Origin: Rhizobiales bacterium 63-22
Lineage (GTDB): Bacteria > Pseudomonadota > Alphaproteobacteria > Rhizobiales > Rhizobiaceae
Length of the DNA stretch: 64,000 nucleotides
Assembly (NCBI GenBank): GCA_001898995.1
Contig: MKVZ01000006.1
Coordinates: 343,215 to 407,214, forward strand
Reading direction: 5' to 3'
How positions within the stretch are numbered: position 1 is the first letter of the stretch; every line of letters begins with the position of its first letter. The notes under the pieces were generated by a model. That model worked only from the letters and a program-made list of their open reading frames with translations. It made no database searches and was not told the DNA's origin. The position numbers and the translations under genes were made by a program. This document shows positions 16,865 to 26,435 of this stretch, piece by piece.

Positions 16865-18658
16865 TCAGCCGAAGGTGAAGGAATAGGCTTGCACGCCGGG
16901 ATCGAGAAATCTGATCTCGAAGGTGCGATCCTGTACCGGACCAGTCTGGCGAACGAGCTGATAGAGACGCTGGCCCGTCACCGTGCCGCTGCCGTCCTGA
17001 TCGGTATCGACACCGTGATTCTTTCCCGGCGCCTTGCCGTCGACGGTCACGCGAAAGCGGATCGGTTTGCCGTCTGGTGACGGCCCGAGCACCAGATGCA
17101 GATCGCGAGCGTGGAAGCGGAAGACGATGCCGCCATTCGCCGCGTCCAGCGTCGCTTCCTCGCCATGGACGGTCCATTGTCCCGAAAGACCCCACTGATT
17201 AAGCTCCGGAGTGCCGACCGAATAGGCGTGCGCCGCGTCCAGCACCGTCCCGCCATCCGAGATGAAATTCTCGGCTCGCTCGTAGCCGATATAGGTCTCC
17301 GGCGATTCCATGTCATTCGTATCGGAGGCGGCTTCCGCACCGGTTGCGTTGACCTTGACGATGCCGCCGGCCGCCGGCTTGCCATCGGCTTCCGCAAGCA
17401 ATTGCTGGATCACACGCTCCGATCCGGCATAATCGCCCTCGCCGAAATGATGGTGACGAATGTAGCCCTTTGCATCGATGAAATAATGCGCCGGCCAGTA
17501 TTCGTTGTTGAAGGCCTTCCAGATCGCATAATTGTTGTCGATGGCGACCGGATAGGTGATGCCGAGTCTGGCGACGGCCTTTTTTACATTGTCGATGTTC
17601 TTCTCGAAGGCAAATTCGGGCGCGTGAACACCGATCACGACCAGACCCTGGGCTTTGTATTTCCGGGCCCAGGCTTTCACATAGGGCAATGCGCGCAGGC
17701 AGTTGATGCAGGAATAGGTCCAGAAATCGACCAGCACCACCTTGCCGCGAAGCGAGGCAGCGGTGAGCGGCGGCGAATTCAGCCATTCAACCGCCCCGGA
17801 GAGCGAGGGCATCGTACCTTCGACCGGCAGCACTTCGGCGGCTGGAATGGCACCGCGCTTCATCGCCACCGTGTCGTTGTCATTTTTCGTCGACTTGCCG
17901 TTCGTCGCGACACCGGCTCCCGTACCGGATGGATGCAAGCGGTCGAGCAGTCCCTGCTCCAGTGAATTGGTGCCGGCGACCGAGACCTGTGTGAGAAATC
18001 CCGTATCCAGCCCGAGTGCTATCGCTGCGACGCCGGCGAGGACCGCGGCACCGAGGCCACGCCTGATCCACTGACCAACGCCGAGCGATCGCTTCATTGC
18101 GGTGAACACCCTTCCGCCGATGAGGACCGCCAGAGCCAGCGATGTTGCCGCGCCGGCGGCATAGGCCAGAAGCAGGAGACTGGTGCCGATGCTTGCTCCC
18201 TTCAGTGCCGCGCCGGTCAGGATCAGGCCCAGCACCGGCCCTGCGCAGGGCGCCCACAAGAGGCCGGTCGCGACCCCGAGGAGCAAGGACGGCCAGATGC
18301 TCGATCTGCTCTCCGCCGCGCTCCGGTCCGCCGACTGCGACAGCCGCGCGCCAAGCCGTACCAATGGCTGCGTCAGGCGGTCGGCGAGCCCCGGGAAAAG
18401 AAGCGTGAGGCCGAACAGTGCCAGAAGCACGATCGCCGTGAACCGTCCCCAGCGATTTGCCTCGACAGCCCAACCGCCGGCGACTGCGGCGAGGCTGGCG
18501 ACGACCACGAAGGTTAGCGCCATGCCAATCAGCAGCGGCATTCCGCTGCGCAGGAAGGACCGGTCGGCCCTTGCGAAGACGAAAGGCAGCACGGGCAGGA
18601 TGCACGGACTGACGATGGTGAGCATACCGGCGAGATAGGCGAGAATGAACAGGACCAT
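16865..18658 (-). CDS. DipZ-like fusion: CcdA membrane domain plus thioredoxin/TlpA domain
   Basis: The 597-residue protein has an N-terminal CcdA/DsbD-type membrane domain with its paired cysteines in VSPCILPVLPF and WAPCAGPVLGL (about residues 1-235). It is followed by a periplasmic redoxin with active site WTYSCINC (about residues 290-440) and a C-terminal beta-sandwich, as in mycobacterial DipZ. It should carry reducing power from the cytoplasm to periplasmic thiols. The gene has a promoter at 18803-18778 identical in pattern to the sigF and bufA promoters, so it likely belongs to the same stress regulon. Confidence 0.9.
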   Translation of the reverse strand: MVLFILAYLAGMLTIVSPCILPVLPFVFARADRSFLRSGMPLLIGMALTFVVVASLAAVAGGWAVEANRWGRFTAIVLLALFGLTLLFPGLADRLTQPLVRLGARLSQSADRSAAESRSSIWPSLLLGVATGLLWAPCAGPVLGLILTGAALKGASIGTSLLLLAYAAGAATSLALAVLIGGRVFTAMKRSLGVGQWIRRGLGAAVLAGVAAIALGLDTGFLTQVSVAGTNSLEQGLLDRLHPSGTGAGVATNGKSTKNDNDTVAMKRGAIPAAEVLPVEGTMPSLSGAVEWLNSPPLTAASLRGKVVLVDFWTYSCINCLRALPYVKAWARKYKAQGLVVIGVHAPEFAFEKNIDNVKKAVARLGITYPVAIDNNYAIWKAFNNEYWPAHYFIDAKGYIRHHHFGEGDYAGSERVIQQLLAEADGKPAAGGIVKVNATGAEAASDTNDMESPETYIGYERAENFISDGGTVLDAAHAYSVGTPELNQWGLSGQWTVHGEEATLDAANGGIVFRFHARDLHLVLGPSPDGKPIRFRVTVDGKAPGKNHGVDTDQDGSGTVTGQRLYQLVRQTGPVQDRTFEIRFLDPGVQAYSFTFG

Positions 18659-18777
18659 AGTTCAGCGCTCCAACTCGACGGCCAGCCTGCCGGTATTCAT
18701 TTTGGACGGCTCGGAATTGAAATTCGGCATGGGTTCGGCCTGCGACGAAGTTGATCGATATTGCTTTCGTTGGCCAA

Positions 18778-18803
18778 TACGAGACGCGGTGCTGTCTTGT
18801 TAC
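18778..18803 (-). promoter_or_regulatory. ECF-sigma promoter upstream of the dipZ-like gene
   Basis: Reading leftward, GTAACA (18803-18798), 16 bp, CGTA (18781-18778), about 120 bp before the start codon of the dipZ-like gene. It is the third copy of the same promoter pattern in the window. The surrounding 302-bp gap (18659-18960) holds no recognisable gene. Confidence 0.7.
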
Positions 18804-18960
18804 AGAAATAGCGGCGGTCACGCGCAGTTGATCGCCCTTGATCGATCGTCTCCGACAATTCCGGGCCAGCATGTGGGCTTTGGTTCAACCATGCTCTCGC
18901 GATCCCGGTCCGTCGTCCTTCGCAGAGCTATGAGACCCGCTTGGCCTGCCGGGTTGAAGG

Positions 18961-19815
18961 TCAGGCGACACGACGGCGGGCGCGGGCAGCCGCACTATTT
19001 ACGAGCGACCAGCGGATGATCGGGGCGGTCAACCGAACCAGAGCCGGGACTTTCGTCCTCGCCCTTTTCAATTCGCTCCCGTAAAGGGCTTTGGCGAATT
19101 CGGGCAGGTTCGCCACGCCGGCCGCCATGAACGAAGACCGCATCAGTGCAGCGAGCCAGTCCGGAGCGGGCGCATTCAGTAGAGCGTGGAAGACGTCGAT
19201 CGTCCGGTCATCGACCCGAAGGGAGCCCCTCTTGCTCAGAAGATAGGCTTTAGCGTCACGATGAGATTTCGGCACGTCCGTCGCGCCCAACGCTTCCGCG
19301 ACCAAAGCCGTCTCGGCAAAATACCGATCCTTGTCGACCTCCGGCAGTGGAACCGGTCCATAGGCAAGATAGGCGTTGAGGAAACTGTACATCTCGGCCA
19401 CATGCACCCAGGTCAGCAGCCCGGGATCGGATGCCGCATACGGTCGTCCGGATGCATCCTTGCCGGTAACGGCGAGATGGATGGCTTTCACACGCTCGAT
19501 TTCGCCAAGAGCCTGCGCCTTCGGAGCGAAGGTGGTCGCGGAGATGAATCGGGCCGTTCGGCGAAGGCGGCCAAGCATATCCGCGCGAAAGTTGGAGTGG
19601 TCCCATACCCCGGCGAGCGCCAGCGGGTGGAGCATCTGTAGAAGGAGCGCGGATATTCCTCCGACCAGCATCGACGAGAAATCGCCATGGACACGCCAGC
19701 ACACCGCGTTCGGTCCAAACAGGCCCGGATCTCCGCGAGGCTGGTCGTAGTCGATCCCGCCCACTGCATGCCCGGTCAGGTTCAGAACCTTTCGCTCGAT
19801 CGCGGCACGCAGCAT
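18961..19815 (-). CDS. MpaB/Lcp-like (DUF2236) oxygenase-family protein
   Basis: The 284-residue all-alpha protein carries the DUF2236 signature: GPNAVCWRVHGD near the N terminus, LLLQMLHPLALAGV with the haem-ligand-type His, RTARFI..TTF, and LLTWVHVAEMYSFLNAYLAYG. Relatives include latex-clearing protein and MpaB, haem oxygenases acting on isoprenoid chains; most bacterial members have no known substrate. It lies upstream of the dipZ-like gene on the same strand, but that gene has its own promoter. Confidence 0.85.
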   Translation of the reverse strand: MLRAAIERKVLNLTGHAVGGIDYDQPRGDPGLFGPNAVCWRVHGDFSSMLVGGISALLLQMLHPLALAGVWDHSNFRADMLGRLRRTARFISATTFAPKAQALGEIERVKAIHLAVTGKDASGRPYAASDPGLLTWVHVAEMYSFLNAYLAYGPVPLPEVDKDRYFAETALVAEALGATDVPKSHRDAKAYLLSKRGSLRVDDRTIDVFHALLNAPAPDWLAALMRSSFMAAGVANLPEFAKALYGSELKRARTKVPALVRLTAPIIRWSLVNSAAARARRRVA

Positions 19816-19979
19816 TGCGGCTTCTCCTCGAATGCAATCTGTCCCGAAACCCTAAAGAAGAACAGTTCGGCCACAGATGGAACATCGCCGTCAATAAAAC
19901 GCAAGACTTCCCGCTCACAAAGCCGATGAACGGAAAAGACGCTCCCGCGTGCTATATCGTAAGGGCTGCTCCATATTCG

Positions 19980-22373
19980 TCAGGCCCCGTAGGGGACCCA
20001 GATATTCTTGACCTGAACGGCGCGGCGAAGATAGTCTCGGCCTTGGGCTGCGTCACCATACCAATCGGGCAGGCGACCGTTATTGACCCATGTGGCCTTG
20101 AGGTTGCCGGCCGAGGCCTTCTCCACCATTGCGCTGCCTTCGTTCGAGCCGAAGTACCAGAGCGCCGCCACGTCGTCATGCTCGGTCAGCGTCCTCGCCA
20201 GGAGATCGCGTTCTCCGGTGACGATGTTGACGACGCCGCCTGGCACGTCCGACGTGTCCAGCACCTGATAGAAGTCGCCCGCGATCAGCGGATGGCGGGG
20301 CGAGGGCGTCACGACCACGCGGTTGCCCATGGCGATCGCCGGCAGCACCAGCGAAACGAAGGAGAGGAGGGGCGCTTCGTCCGGGCACAGAATGCCCATC
20401 ACGCCCCATGGCTCGTTCATGGCCAGCGTCACATGGCGCGATTTGGTGGCGTGCACCGCGCCGTCGAACTTGTCGGCCTGTGCGGCGTAATAGAAGACAC
20501 GGCGCAGGGCAGCGTCGAATTCGTCCTGCGCCTTCTTCTCGCTGATGCCCGTGCTTTCGACGAGGCGAGCGAGGAAATCCGGGCGGCGGGCGTCGAGATT
20601 CTCGGCGAGGTAATAGAGCACCTGGGCACGGTTATGCGCCGTGGCCGCGCCCCAGCTTCCCGCCTTGCCGGCGGCCTCGACGGCGTTGCGGATATCCTTG
20701 CGGTTGCCTATGCCGGCCTGACCGATGATCGCGCCGCCCTTGCCGGTGACGGAATAGCTGTAGCCGCCGTCGGGACGCGCCTGCTTGCCGCCGATATAGT
20801 TCTTCATCGTGCGGTCGACGCCGTCAATGACGATCCTGCCCTCGCCGGACGGGGAGGCGGACGGCGTGAAGGGCTCCACCGCCTTCGCGGCCGGCAGGGC
20901 CTTCTCCCAGTCGGCGGCGAGATATTCGTAAAGCCCCTCGCGCGCGCCCTCGCGCCCGAAGCCGCTTTCGCGATAGCCGCCGAAGCCTGCGCCCGCATCC
21001 AGCAGGTTGGTGCAGTTGATCCATACCACGCCCGCCTTCACGCGCGCGGCGATGTCCAGCGCCACATTGATGTTCTCGGACCAGATGGAGGCTGCGAGCC
21101 CGTAGCGCGTGTTGTTGGCGAGCGACACGGCTTCGTCCGGTGTGCGGAAGGTGGTTGCCGCCGCGATCGGCCCGAAAATCTCGACCTGACAGACGGTCGA
21201 AGCCTGATCCACGTCGGTGAAAAAGCCGGGCGCGATGTAATTGCCCTTTGCGGGAAGCGGGTTGGCCGTCTGCCACAATTCGCCGCCTTCCTCCACGCCC
21301 TTGCGGATGAGGTCGGAAATGCGCTTCACCTGTCCGGGCGAGACGATGGCCCCGACATCGGTGGACTTGTCGAGCGGATCGCCGACGCGCAGCGTTTCGA
21401 GCCGCTTGCGGAGCTTGTTATAGAAGCGCTCCGCCACGCCTTCCTGTACCAGAAGGCGCGATCCGGCGCAGCACACTTCCCCCTGGTTGAACCAGATGGC
21501 GTCCACCACGCCCTCCACGGCGGCGTCGAGATCGGCGTCCTCGAAGACGATGAAGGGCGACTTGCCGCCAAGTTCCAGCGACAGCTTCTTGCCCGATCCG
21601 GCGATCTGCTCGCGGATGACGCGGCCCACCTGCGTCGAGCCGGTGAAGGCCACCTTGTCGACGCCGTCATGGCCGCAGATCTCCGCGCCCGTGGTCCCGT
21701 CGCCCTGCACGATATTGACCACGCCGGCGGGCAGGCCAACTTCGTGACAGATTTCCGCGAAGGCGACCGCCGAAAGCGGGGTCAGGTCGGCGGGTTTCAG
21801 CACCACCGTGTTGCCGGCGGCGAGCGCCGGAGCGATCTTCCACGCCAGCATCAGCAGCGGAAAGTTCCACGGGATCACCTGTCCGCATACGCCGACCGGG
21901 GAGAAGCCGCGGAACTCGTCCTCCACCATCGCGGCCCAGCCGGCGTGATGGTAGAAATGCCGGGCCGCCAGCGGAATATCGATGTCGCGGGTCTCGCGGA
22001 TCGGCTTGCCGTTGTCCATGGTCTCCAGAACGGCCAGAAAGCGCTCGCGCTTCTGGATATGGCGCGCGATGGCGTAGAGATACCGGGCGCGCTCGTGGCC
22101 GGAAAGCTTCGACCATTTGCCGAAGGCGGCGCGCGCGGCCTTCACGGCCCGATCGACGTCCTCCGCGTCGCCGCAGACGATCTCGGCCAGCTTGTCGCCA
22201 TTGGCCGGATTGGCGACGGCGATCGTCCTGCGCCCTTCGGGCTTGGCGAAACGTCCGTCGATATAATGGCCGAAGCTGCTCTCATGCTGTTCCAGCCATA
22301 GCGTCACGTCGCCGTTGGCTTCGGGGGAGGGGCCGTATTCCATGGTCTTGAGAATGTCCTTGATGGGTCGCAT
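19980..22373 (-). CDS. Two-domain aldehyde dehydrogenase, ALDH16 type
   Basis: The 797-residue protein contains a full aldehyde dehydrogenase domain with the general-base motif [14 protein letters not shown] and catalytic Cys in [12 protein letters not shown] second ALDH-like domain (about residues 500-780) lacks both the LELGG and Cys motifs. This is the bacterial ALDH16 layout. Lying 11 nt after deoC, it probably oxidises the acetaldehyde released by DeoC, or another aldehyde of the pathway. The open frame runs upstream to 22541 into deoC; ATG 22373 gives the family-like N terminus. Confidence 0.9.
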   Translation of the reverse strand: MRPIKDILKTMEYGPSPEANGDVTLWLEQHESSFGHYIDGRFAKPEGRRTIAVANPANGDKLAEIVCGDAEDVDRAVKAARAAFGKWSKLSGHERARYLYAIARHIQKRERFLAVLETMDNGKPIRETRDIDIPLAARHFYHHAGWAAMVEDEFRGFSPVGVCGQVIPWNFPLLMLAWKIAPALAAGNTVVLKPADLTPLSAVAFAEICHEVGLPAGVVNIVQGDGTTGAEICGHDGVDKVAFTGSTQVGRVIREQIAGSGKKLSLELGGKSPFIVFEDADLDAAVEGVVDAIWFNQGEVCCAGSRLLVQEGVAERFYNKLRKRLETLRVGDPLDKSTDVGAIVSPGQVKRISDLIRKGVEEGGELWQTANPLPAKGNYIAPGFFTDVDQASTVCQVEIFGPIAAATTFRTPDEAVSLANNTRYGLAASIWSENINVALDIAARVKAGVVWINCTNLLDAGAGFGGYRESGFGREGAREGLYEYLAADWEKALPAAKAVEPFTPSASPSGEGRIVIDGVDRTMKNYIGGKQARPDGGYSYSVTGKGGAIIGQAGIGNRKDIRNAVEAAGKAGSWGAATAHNRAQVLYYLAENLDARRPDFLARLVESTGISEKKAQDEFDAALRRVFYYAAQADKFDGAVHATKSRHVTLAMNEPWGVMGILCPDEAPLLSFVSLVLPAIAMGNRVVVTPSPRHPLIAGDFYQVLDTSDVPGGVVNIVTGERDLLARTLTEHDDVAALWYFGSNEGSAMVEKASAGNLKATWVNNGRLPDWYGDAAQGRDYLRRAVQVKNIWVPYGA

Positions 22374-22384
22374 TCCAGAATTCC

Positions 22385-23368
22385 TTATGCAGCCGCGTGA
22401 CGGTTGGCGGCGGAGTAGCGCCCGGTCACGAAGTGCTCCAGTTGTCGTTCGATGTCGCCGAGAAGCGAGCTTGCGCCGATGCGGAACAGGTCCTGCTGCA
22501 GCCAGCGGTCGCCCAACTCCTCCTTCATCAGCGTCAGCCATGCGAGCGCGTCCTTGGCGGTCTTAAGGCCGCCGGCGGGCTTGAAACCGACGATCTGACC
22601 GGAAAGCGCGCCATAGTCGCGCAGCGCCCGCACCATGGTCAGGCTGACCGGCAGCGTGGCGTTGACGTCCTCCTTGCCGGTCGAGGTCTTGATGAAATCC
22701 GAGCCCGCCTGCATCGCCACCATCGAGGCGCGATAGACGTTGGTGAGTGTGTTGAGGTCGCCGGTGGCGAGGATCGCCTTCATATGCGCCTCGCCGCAGG
22801 CTTCGCGCATGGCGGCGATCTCGTCATAGAGCGCGGTCCAGTTCTGGGTCAGCACATATTCGCGCGTGATGACGATGTCGATCTCCTGCGCGCCCTGCTC
22901 CACCGCGTAAGTTATCTCGGCGAGGCGCGTCGGCAGCGGCGTCAGGCCGGAGGGAAAGCCGGTGGCGACGGAGGCCACCGGAATGCCGGAGCCTTCCAGC
23001 GCCTTCACCGCATGCGGCACCATGGTCGGATAGACGCAGACCGCGCCCGTCCGGATGTCCGCGTCGGCGAGGCCCAGCGCTTCCAGAATATCCTCGCGCA
23101 CCGGGCGGCGGGCCTTGGCGCACAGCCGCCGCACGCGGCCCGGCGTGTCGTCGCCGGCAAGCGTGGTGAGGTCGATGCACTGGATGGCGCGGATGAGCCA
23201 TGCCGCCTGGTATTCCTTCTTCACCGAACGGCGGGCGGGGATGGTCGCCGCGCGCCGCTCGGCCGCGCTGCGGTTGACGGAGACGTCCTCGAACCAGTCC
23301 GGCTTCAGAGGCGTGCCCATATTGCGTGGAAAGGTTTCGATCATTTCTTTGTCCGTTATCGGTTTCAT
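22385..23368 (-). CDS. deoC: Deoxyribose-phosphate aldolase
   Basis: The 327-residue class I aldolase has the Schiff-base lysine motif DFIKTSTGK and the supporting VCVYP, EIDIVI and MKAIL motifs of DeoC. It splits 2-deoxyribose 5-phosphate into glyceraldehyde 3-phosphate and acetaldehyde. It is longer than E. coli DeoC by an N-terminal extension typical of the eukaryote-like/DERA-long group. ATG 23368 overlaps the kinase stop as ATGA, which fixes the start. Confidence 0.95.
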   Translation of the reverse strand: MKPITDKEMIETFPRNMGTPLKPDWFEDVSVNRSAAERRAATIPARRSVKKEYQAAWLIRAIQCIDLTTLAGDDTPGRVRRLCAKARRPVREDILEALGLADADIRTGAVCVYPTMVPHAVKALEGSGIPVASVATGFPSGLTPLPTRLAEITYAVEQGAQEIDIVITREYVLTQNWTALYDEIAAMREACGEAHMKAILATGDLNTLTNVYRASMVAMQAGSDFIKTSTGKEDVNATLPVSLTMVRALRDYGALSGQIVGFKPAGGLKTAKDALAWLTLMKEELGDRWLQQDLFRIGASSLLGDIERQLEHFVTGRYSAANRHAAA

Positions 23369-24309
23369 GAACGGTCGCCCCAAGAGGCGTGCTCGCGGCA
23401 GAAGGCTTCGAACTCACCGGCGCTGGCATAGGCTTTCTGCGTGCCGGGCCGGGTGATGGAATGGGCCGCGTAGAGGGCGGCCTTGCGGAGCGAGGCCTCC
23501 ACATCCGCGCTTTCGGCGTAGAAGCGGGCGAAGGAGCCGATGAAGGCGTCGCCCGCGCCGGTCGTGTCCTTCGGCACAACCTTGACGGGCGCGATGTTCA
23601 CCACGTCCTGCGCGGTGATCATGCGCGCGCCGCGCCCGCCCAGCGTCACGATCACGGTGCGGATGCCCTTGTGGATGAGCGAGCGGGCGGCGGCGGCGAT
23701 CTCCTCGTCCGTGCCGGTGGGCATGCCGGAAAGGATGGCGAGTTCGCTCTCGTTCGGCACGAGGAACGTCACCTTGCGGATGCGTTCCGGGTCGAGGTCG
23801 GCTGCGGCGGGAGCCGGGTTGAGGATGGTCTCGATGCCGTTTTCGGCGGCGAAGTCGATGGTGTGATAGACCGTTTCGACCGGCGTCTCCATCTGCATCA
23901 GGATCAGTGCGCATTGCCTGAGATCGGCGGCCGCCTTGTCCACCTCTGCGGGCGAAAGATCGGCGTTCGCGCCCTTGACGATCAGGATGGAGTTCTCGCC
24001 CGACGGCTCGACGAAGATGGGGGCGACGCCGCTCGATTTGCCGGGCACCTTCCGCACATGGCGCGTATCGACGCCGCAACGCTCCAGATTCCGGATGGTG
24101 TTGTCGGCGAAGACGTCGTCGCCGACGCGCGTCACCATCATCACGTCAGCGCCCAGCCGCGCGGCGGCCACCGCCTGATTGGCTCCCTTGCCGCCGCAAC
24201 CGATTTCGAAGGTCGGGGCTTCCAGCGTTTCGCCGGGCGCGGGCATGCGGTTCACATAGGTAATGAGGTCCACCATGTTGGAGCCGACCACACCGATTTT
24301 TCTGGTCAT
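23365..24309 (-). CDS. PfkB-family sugar kinase, ribokinase/deoxyribokinase type
   Basis: The 314-residue kinase has the substrate motif GCGGKGANQAVAAARLGADV and the ATP/anion-hole motif DTTGAGDAFIGSFA with its catalytic Asp. The overall form is RbsK/DeoK-like. Being directly coupled to deoC, it most likely phosphorylates deoxyribose (or ribose) at O5 to give the aldolase substrate; sequence alone cannot separate ribose from deoxyribose. Confidence 0.88.
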   Translation of the reverse strand: MTRKIGVVGSNMVDLITYVNRMPAPGETLEAPTFEIGCGGKGANQAVAAARLGADVMMVTRVGDDVFADNTIRNLERCGVDTRHVRKVPGKSSGVAPIFVEPSGENSILIVKGANADLSPAEVDKAAADLRQCALILMQMETPVETVYHTIDFAAENGIETILNPAPAAADLDPERIRKVTFLVPNESELAILSGMPTGTDEEIAAAARSLIHKGIRTVIVTLGGRGARMITAQDVVNIAPVKVVPKDTTGAGDAFIGSFARFYAESADVEASLRKAALYAAHSITRPGTQKAYASAGEFEAFCREHASWGDRS

Positions 24310-24326
24310 GGAAATTTCCCTCGATT

Positions 24327-25418
24327 TCAGGCGGTCTGGAGCGCGTGGATTCTGGTCTCGAATTCTCCGGCCGCGGCAGCGTCGAGATAGCCGAGCCGCA
24401 CCGGAAAGACCGCGCGCTCGCCCGATGCCAGCATGCGGATATTGTTCTTGGCTTTTTCCGCGAGATACCCTTCTGGCTCGCAGGTCGAGGGCAGCGCGAA
24501 GGCCGCGACCTGCGCGTCGCCGTTCACCAGAATCCAGCGCACGGTTTTCGGAAAGGCCGCGACGGGATAGCTGATCCCGAAAGCGCCGCCCTCGGGAAGC
24601 CGCATCATCATATGCGTGTCGCCGTGGGCGTCGGCGGGCAGGCCGCGGACATAGAAGACCTGTTCGGGGTCGTACCGGCCCGGCTGGTCGAGCGTCTCCA
24701 TCGCCGATGGGTCGGCGGCCAGTTCGCGGATCAGCGACAGGTAATCGTCGTTGGGCGTGACATGGCCAGGCACGGCGGTGCGCACCTGCACATGCTGCGG
24801 CGTGAAGGGCGCGGGCTGGACGATGCGCGCGCCTTCCGCATAGGCGAAATTGACGTGGCACATATACATCAGTTCCATCGGCGCGGAGGACAGGTTCTCC
24901 AGGTCCATGACAATGTCGAACAGCGTTTCGCCGGCGTGGAGCCGCACGCTCGGGCGCGCCAGATAATGCGCGCCGAAGCCCATCACATATTCGCATTCGC
25001 CGGTGATCTCGACGAAAGGCCCCCGCTCGTCCCGGCCGAAGACGAGGTCGGCTCTGTCCATGGCCGCGCAGGCCATTTCGCCGTGCAGCAGATGGTTGTC
25101 CTGCGGCGAGGGGCAGCCGTTGCGCAGGACGCCGCTGTGGAAGGCGAGGCAGCCATAGGTCTCGACGATGCAGTTCGCCGGGCGCGGCATGGAGAAGCTG
25201 TTGCCCATGGCGAGATCGACGCCGTCGAACACGGCGCTCCAGACCATCTGCCCCATGAAAGGCAGGACGACGATCTCGCCGCGTTCGTTCTCGACCAGTA
25301 GCGCCTCGACGCCGCTCGGATAGCGGAAGGCGGTCACGCTCAGCCCGTCGGTACAGGCGATCACACGCGGCTGGTCGGCGAAGTCCTGACGGCGGAGATG
25401 GAATTCGATGTCCTGCAT
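24327..25418 (-). CDS. DUF4432 aldose-1-epimerase-like protein
   Basis: The 363-residue product matches the DUF4432 branch of galactose-mutarotase-like beta-sandwich proteins: MGQMVWSAVFDG, HSGVLRNGCPSPQDNHLLHGE, YMCHVNFAYAEGARIVQPAP. Such proteins in sugar operons are taken to interconvert anomers or isomers of the sugar before phosphorylation. It sits between transporter and kinase genes, which supports a role on the free imported sugar. ATG 25418 is used; the longer frame runs into the permease gene. Confidence 0.82.
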   Translation of the reverse strand: MQDIEFHLRRQDFADQPRVIACTDGLSVTAFRYPSGVEALLVENERGEIVVLPFMGQMVWSAVFDGVDLAMGNSFSMPRPANCIVETYGCLAFHSGVLRNGCPSPQDNHLLHGEMACAAMDRADLVFGRDERGPFVEITGECEYVMGFGAHYLARPSVRLHAGETLFDIVMDLENLSSAPMELMYMCHVNFAYAEGARIVQPAPFTPQHVQVRTAVPGHVTPNDDYLSLIRELAADPSAMETLDQPGRYDPEQVFYVRGLPADAHGDTHMMMRLPEGGAFGISYPVAAFPKTVRWILVNGDAQVAAFALPSTCEPEGYLAEKAKNNIRMLASGERAVFPVRLGYLDAAAAGEFETRIHALQTA

Positions 25419-25422
25419 AAGG

Positions 25423-26421
25423 TCACCTGCCCTGATTGCGCGAGGCGTTGATCGCGATGACGAGGATGAGGAACGCACCCCAGATGAAGTCGATGAGATG
25501 ATTGGAGAAACGCATCATCTGGAAGCCGGACGAGAGCAGCATCAAGGCGATCAGCGCGATGGCGACGCCGAGCACGCGTCCCTTGCCGCCGGCCGGATTG
25601 GTGCCGCCGAGAACGGCGATCAGCACCGCTTGCAGCAGATAGGATTCGCCGTAATCGGACTTGGCCGCATTGGTGCGCGCCGAAAGGATGATCCCGGCGA
25701 TTGCCGCCAGCACGCCGGTCAGCATGTAGGAATAGAGGATCATCCGGTCCCTGCGGATACCGGCGAAGACGGCGGCGCGCGGATTGGTGCCGATGAGCAT
25801 GAGATTCACGCCGAGAGTCGTACGGGCCAGCAGGATGGCCACCAGCACGCAGATGGCGACAAACAGCACGAAGGGTGTGGCGACGAGGAGAATCTTGCCA
25901 TTGCCGATCCAGCTCCACGCATCGGGAAAGCCCACGATGGCCGGCCCGCCGGTCAGCACCAGCGCGAGCCCCGAGAAAATCTGTCCTGTACCGAGCGTGG
26001 CAAGAATGGGGGTGATGCGCAGTTTGGCGATGAGCAGGCCGTTGATCAGCCCGGAGACCAGCCCTACCACGATGGCGAGCAGGACGCCTATGATGGTATA
26101 GAACAGCATATCCGAGCCGGAAGCCTTTGCCGCCTGCACGGCCGCCGAATGGAAATAGACCCCGGCGGAGATGCTTGCCAGATTGGCGATGCCCACTACC
26201 GACAGGTCGATGCCGCCGGTCAGCATGGCGATCATCATGGCGACGGACAGGATGCCCAGTTCCGGCATGATGTAGCTCATGGCCTCGAAATTATAGTAGC
26301 GCAGGAATTTTTCCGGGTTCATCCATGTCATCAGCGCGAAGACGAGCACGGTGATGACGACGAGCTGGACGATGTTGCGGTCGCCTCCCAGAAAGCGGCG
26401 CATGTCGAAGGATTGTTTCAT
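25423..26421 (-). CDS. Sugar ABC transporter permease (RbsC type), second copy
   Basis: The 332-residue membrane protein has about 8-10 hydrophobic segments and RbsC-family motifs (LTGGIDLSVVGIANLAS, LIAKLRITPILATLGTG, GTNPRAAVFAGI). It pairs with the preceding permease, giving a heterodimeric sugar channel. Only 4 nt separate it from the epimerase-like gene downstream. Many in-frame starts exist upstream; ATG 26421 gives a normal cytoplasmic N terminus. Confidence 0.92.
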   Translation of the reverse strand: MKQSFDMRRFLGGDRNIVQLVVITVLVFALMTWMNPEKFLRYYNFEAMSYIMPELGILSVAMMIAMLTGGIDLSVVGIANLASISAGVYFHSAAVQAAKASGSDMLFYTIIGVLLAIVVGLVSGLINGLLIAKLRITPILATLGTGQIFSGLALVLTGGPAIVGFPDAWSWIGNGKILLVATPFVLFVAICVLVAILLARTTLGVNLMLIGTNPRAAVFAGIRRDRMILYSYMLTGVLAAIAGIILSARTNAAKSDYGESYLLQAVLIAVLGGTNPAGGKGRVLGVAIALIALMLLSSGFQMMRFSNHLIDFIWGAFLILVIAINASRNQGR

Positions 26422-26435
26422 GTCGCTTGCTCCCT

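Noticed and set aside
19815..22301. 828-codon plus-strand open frame over the aldehyde dehydrogenase
   Set aside because: Antisense to an intact ALDH; His/Arg/Gly-rich translation without motifs.
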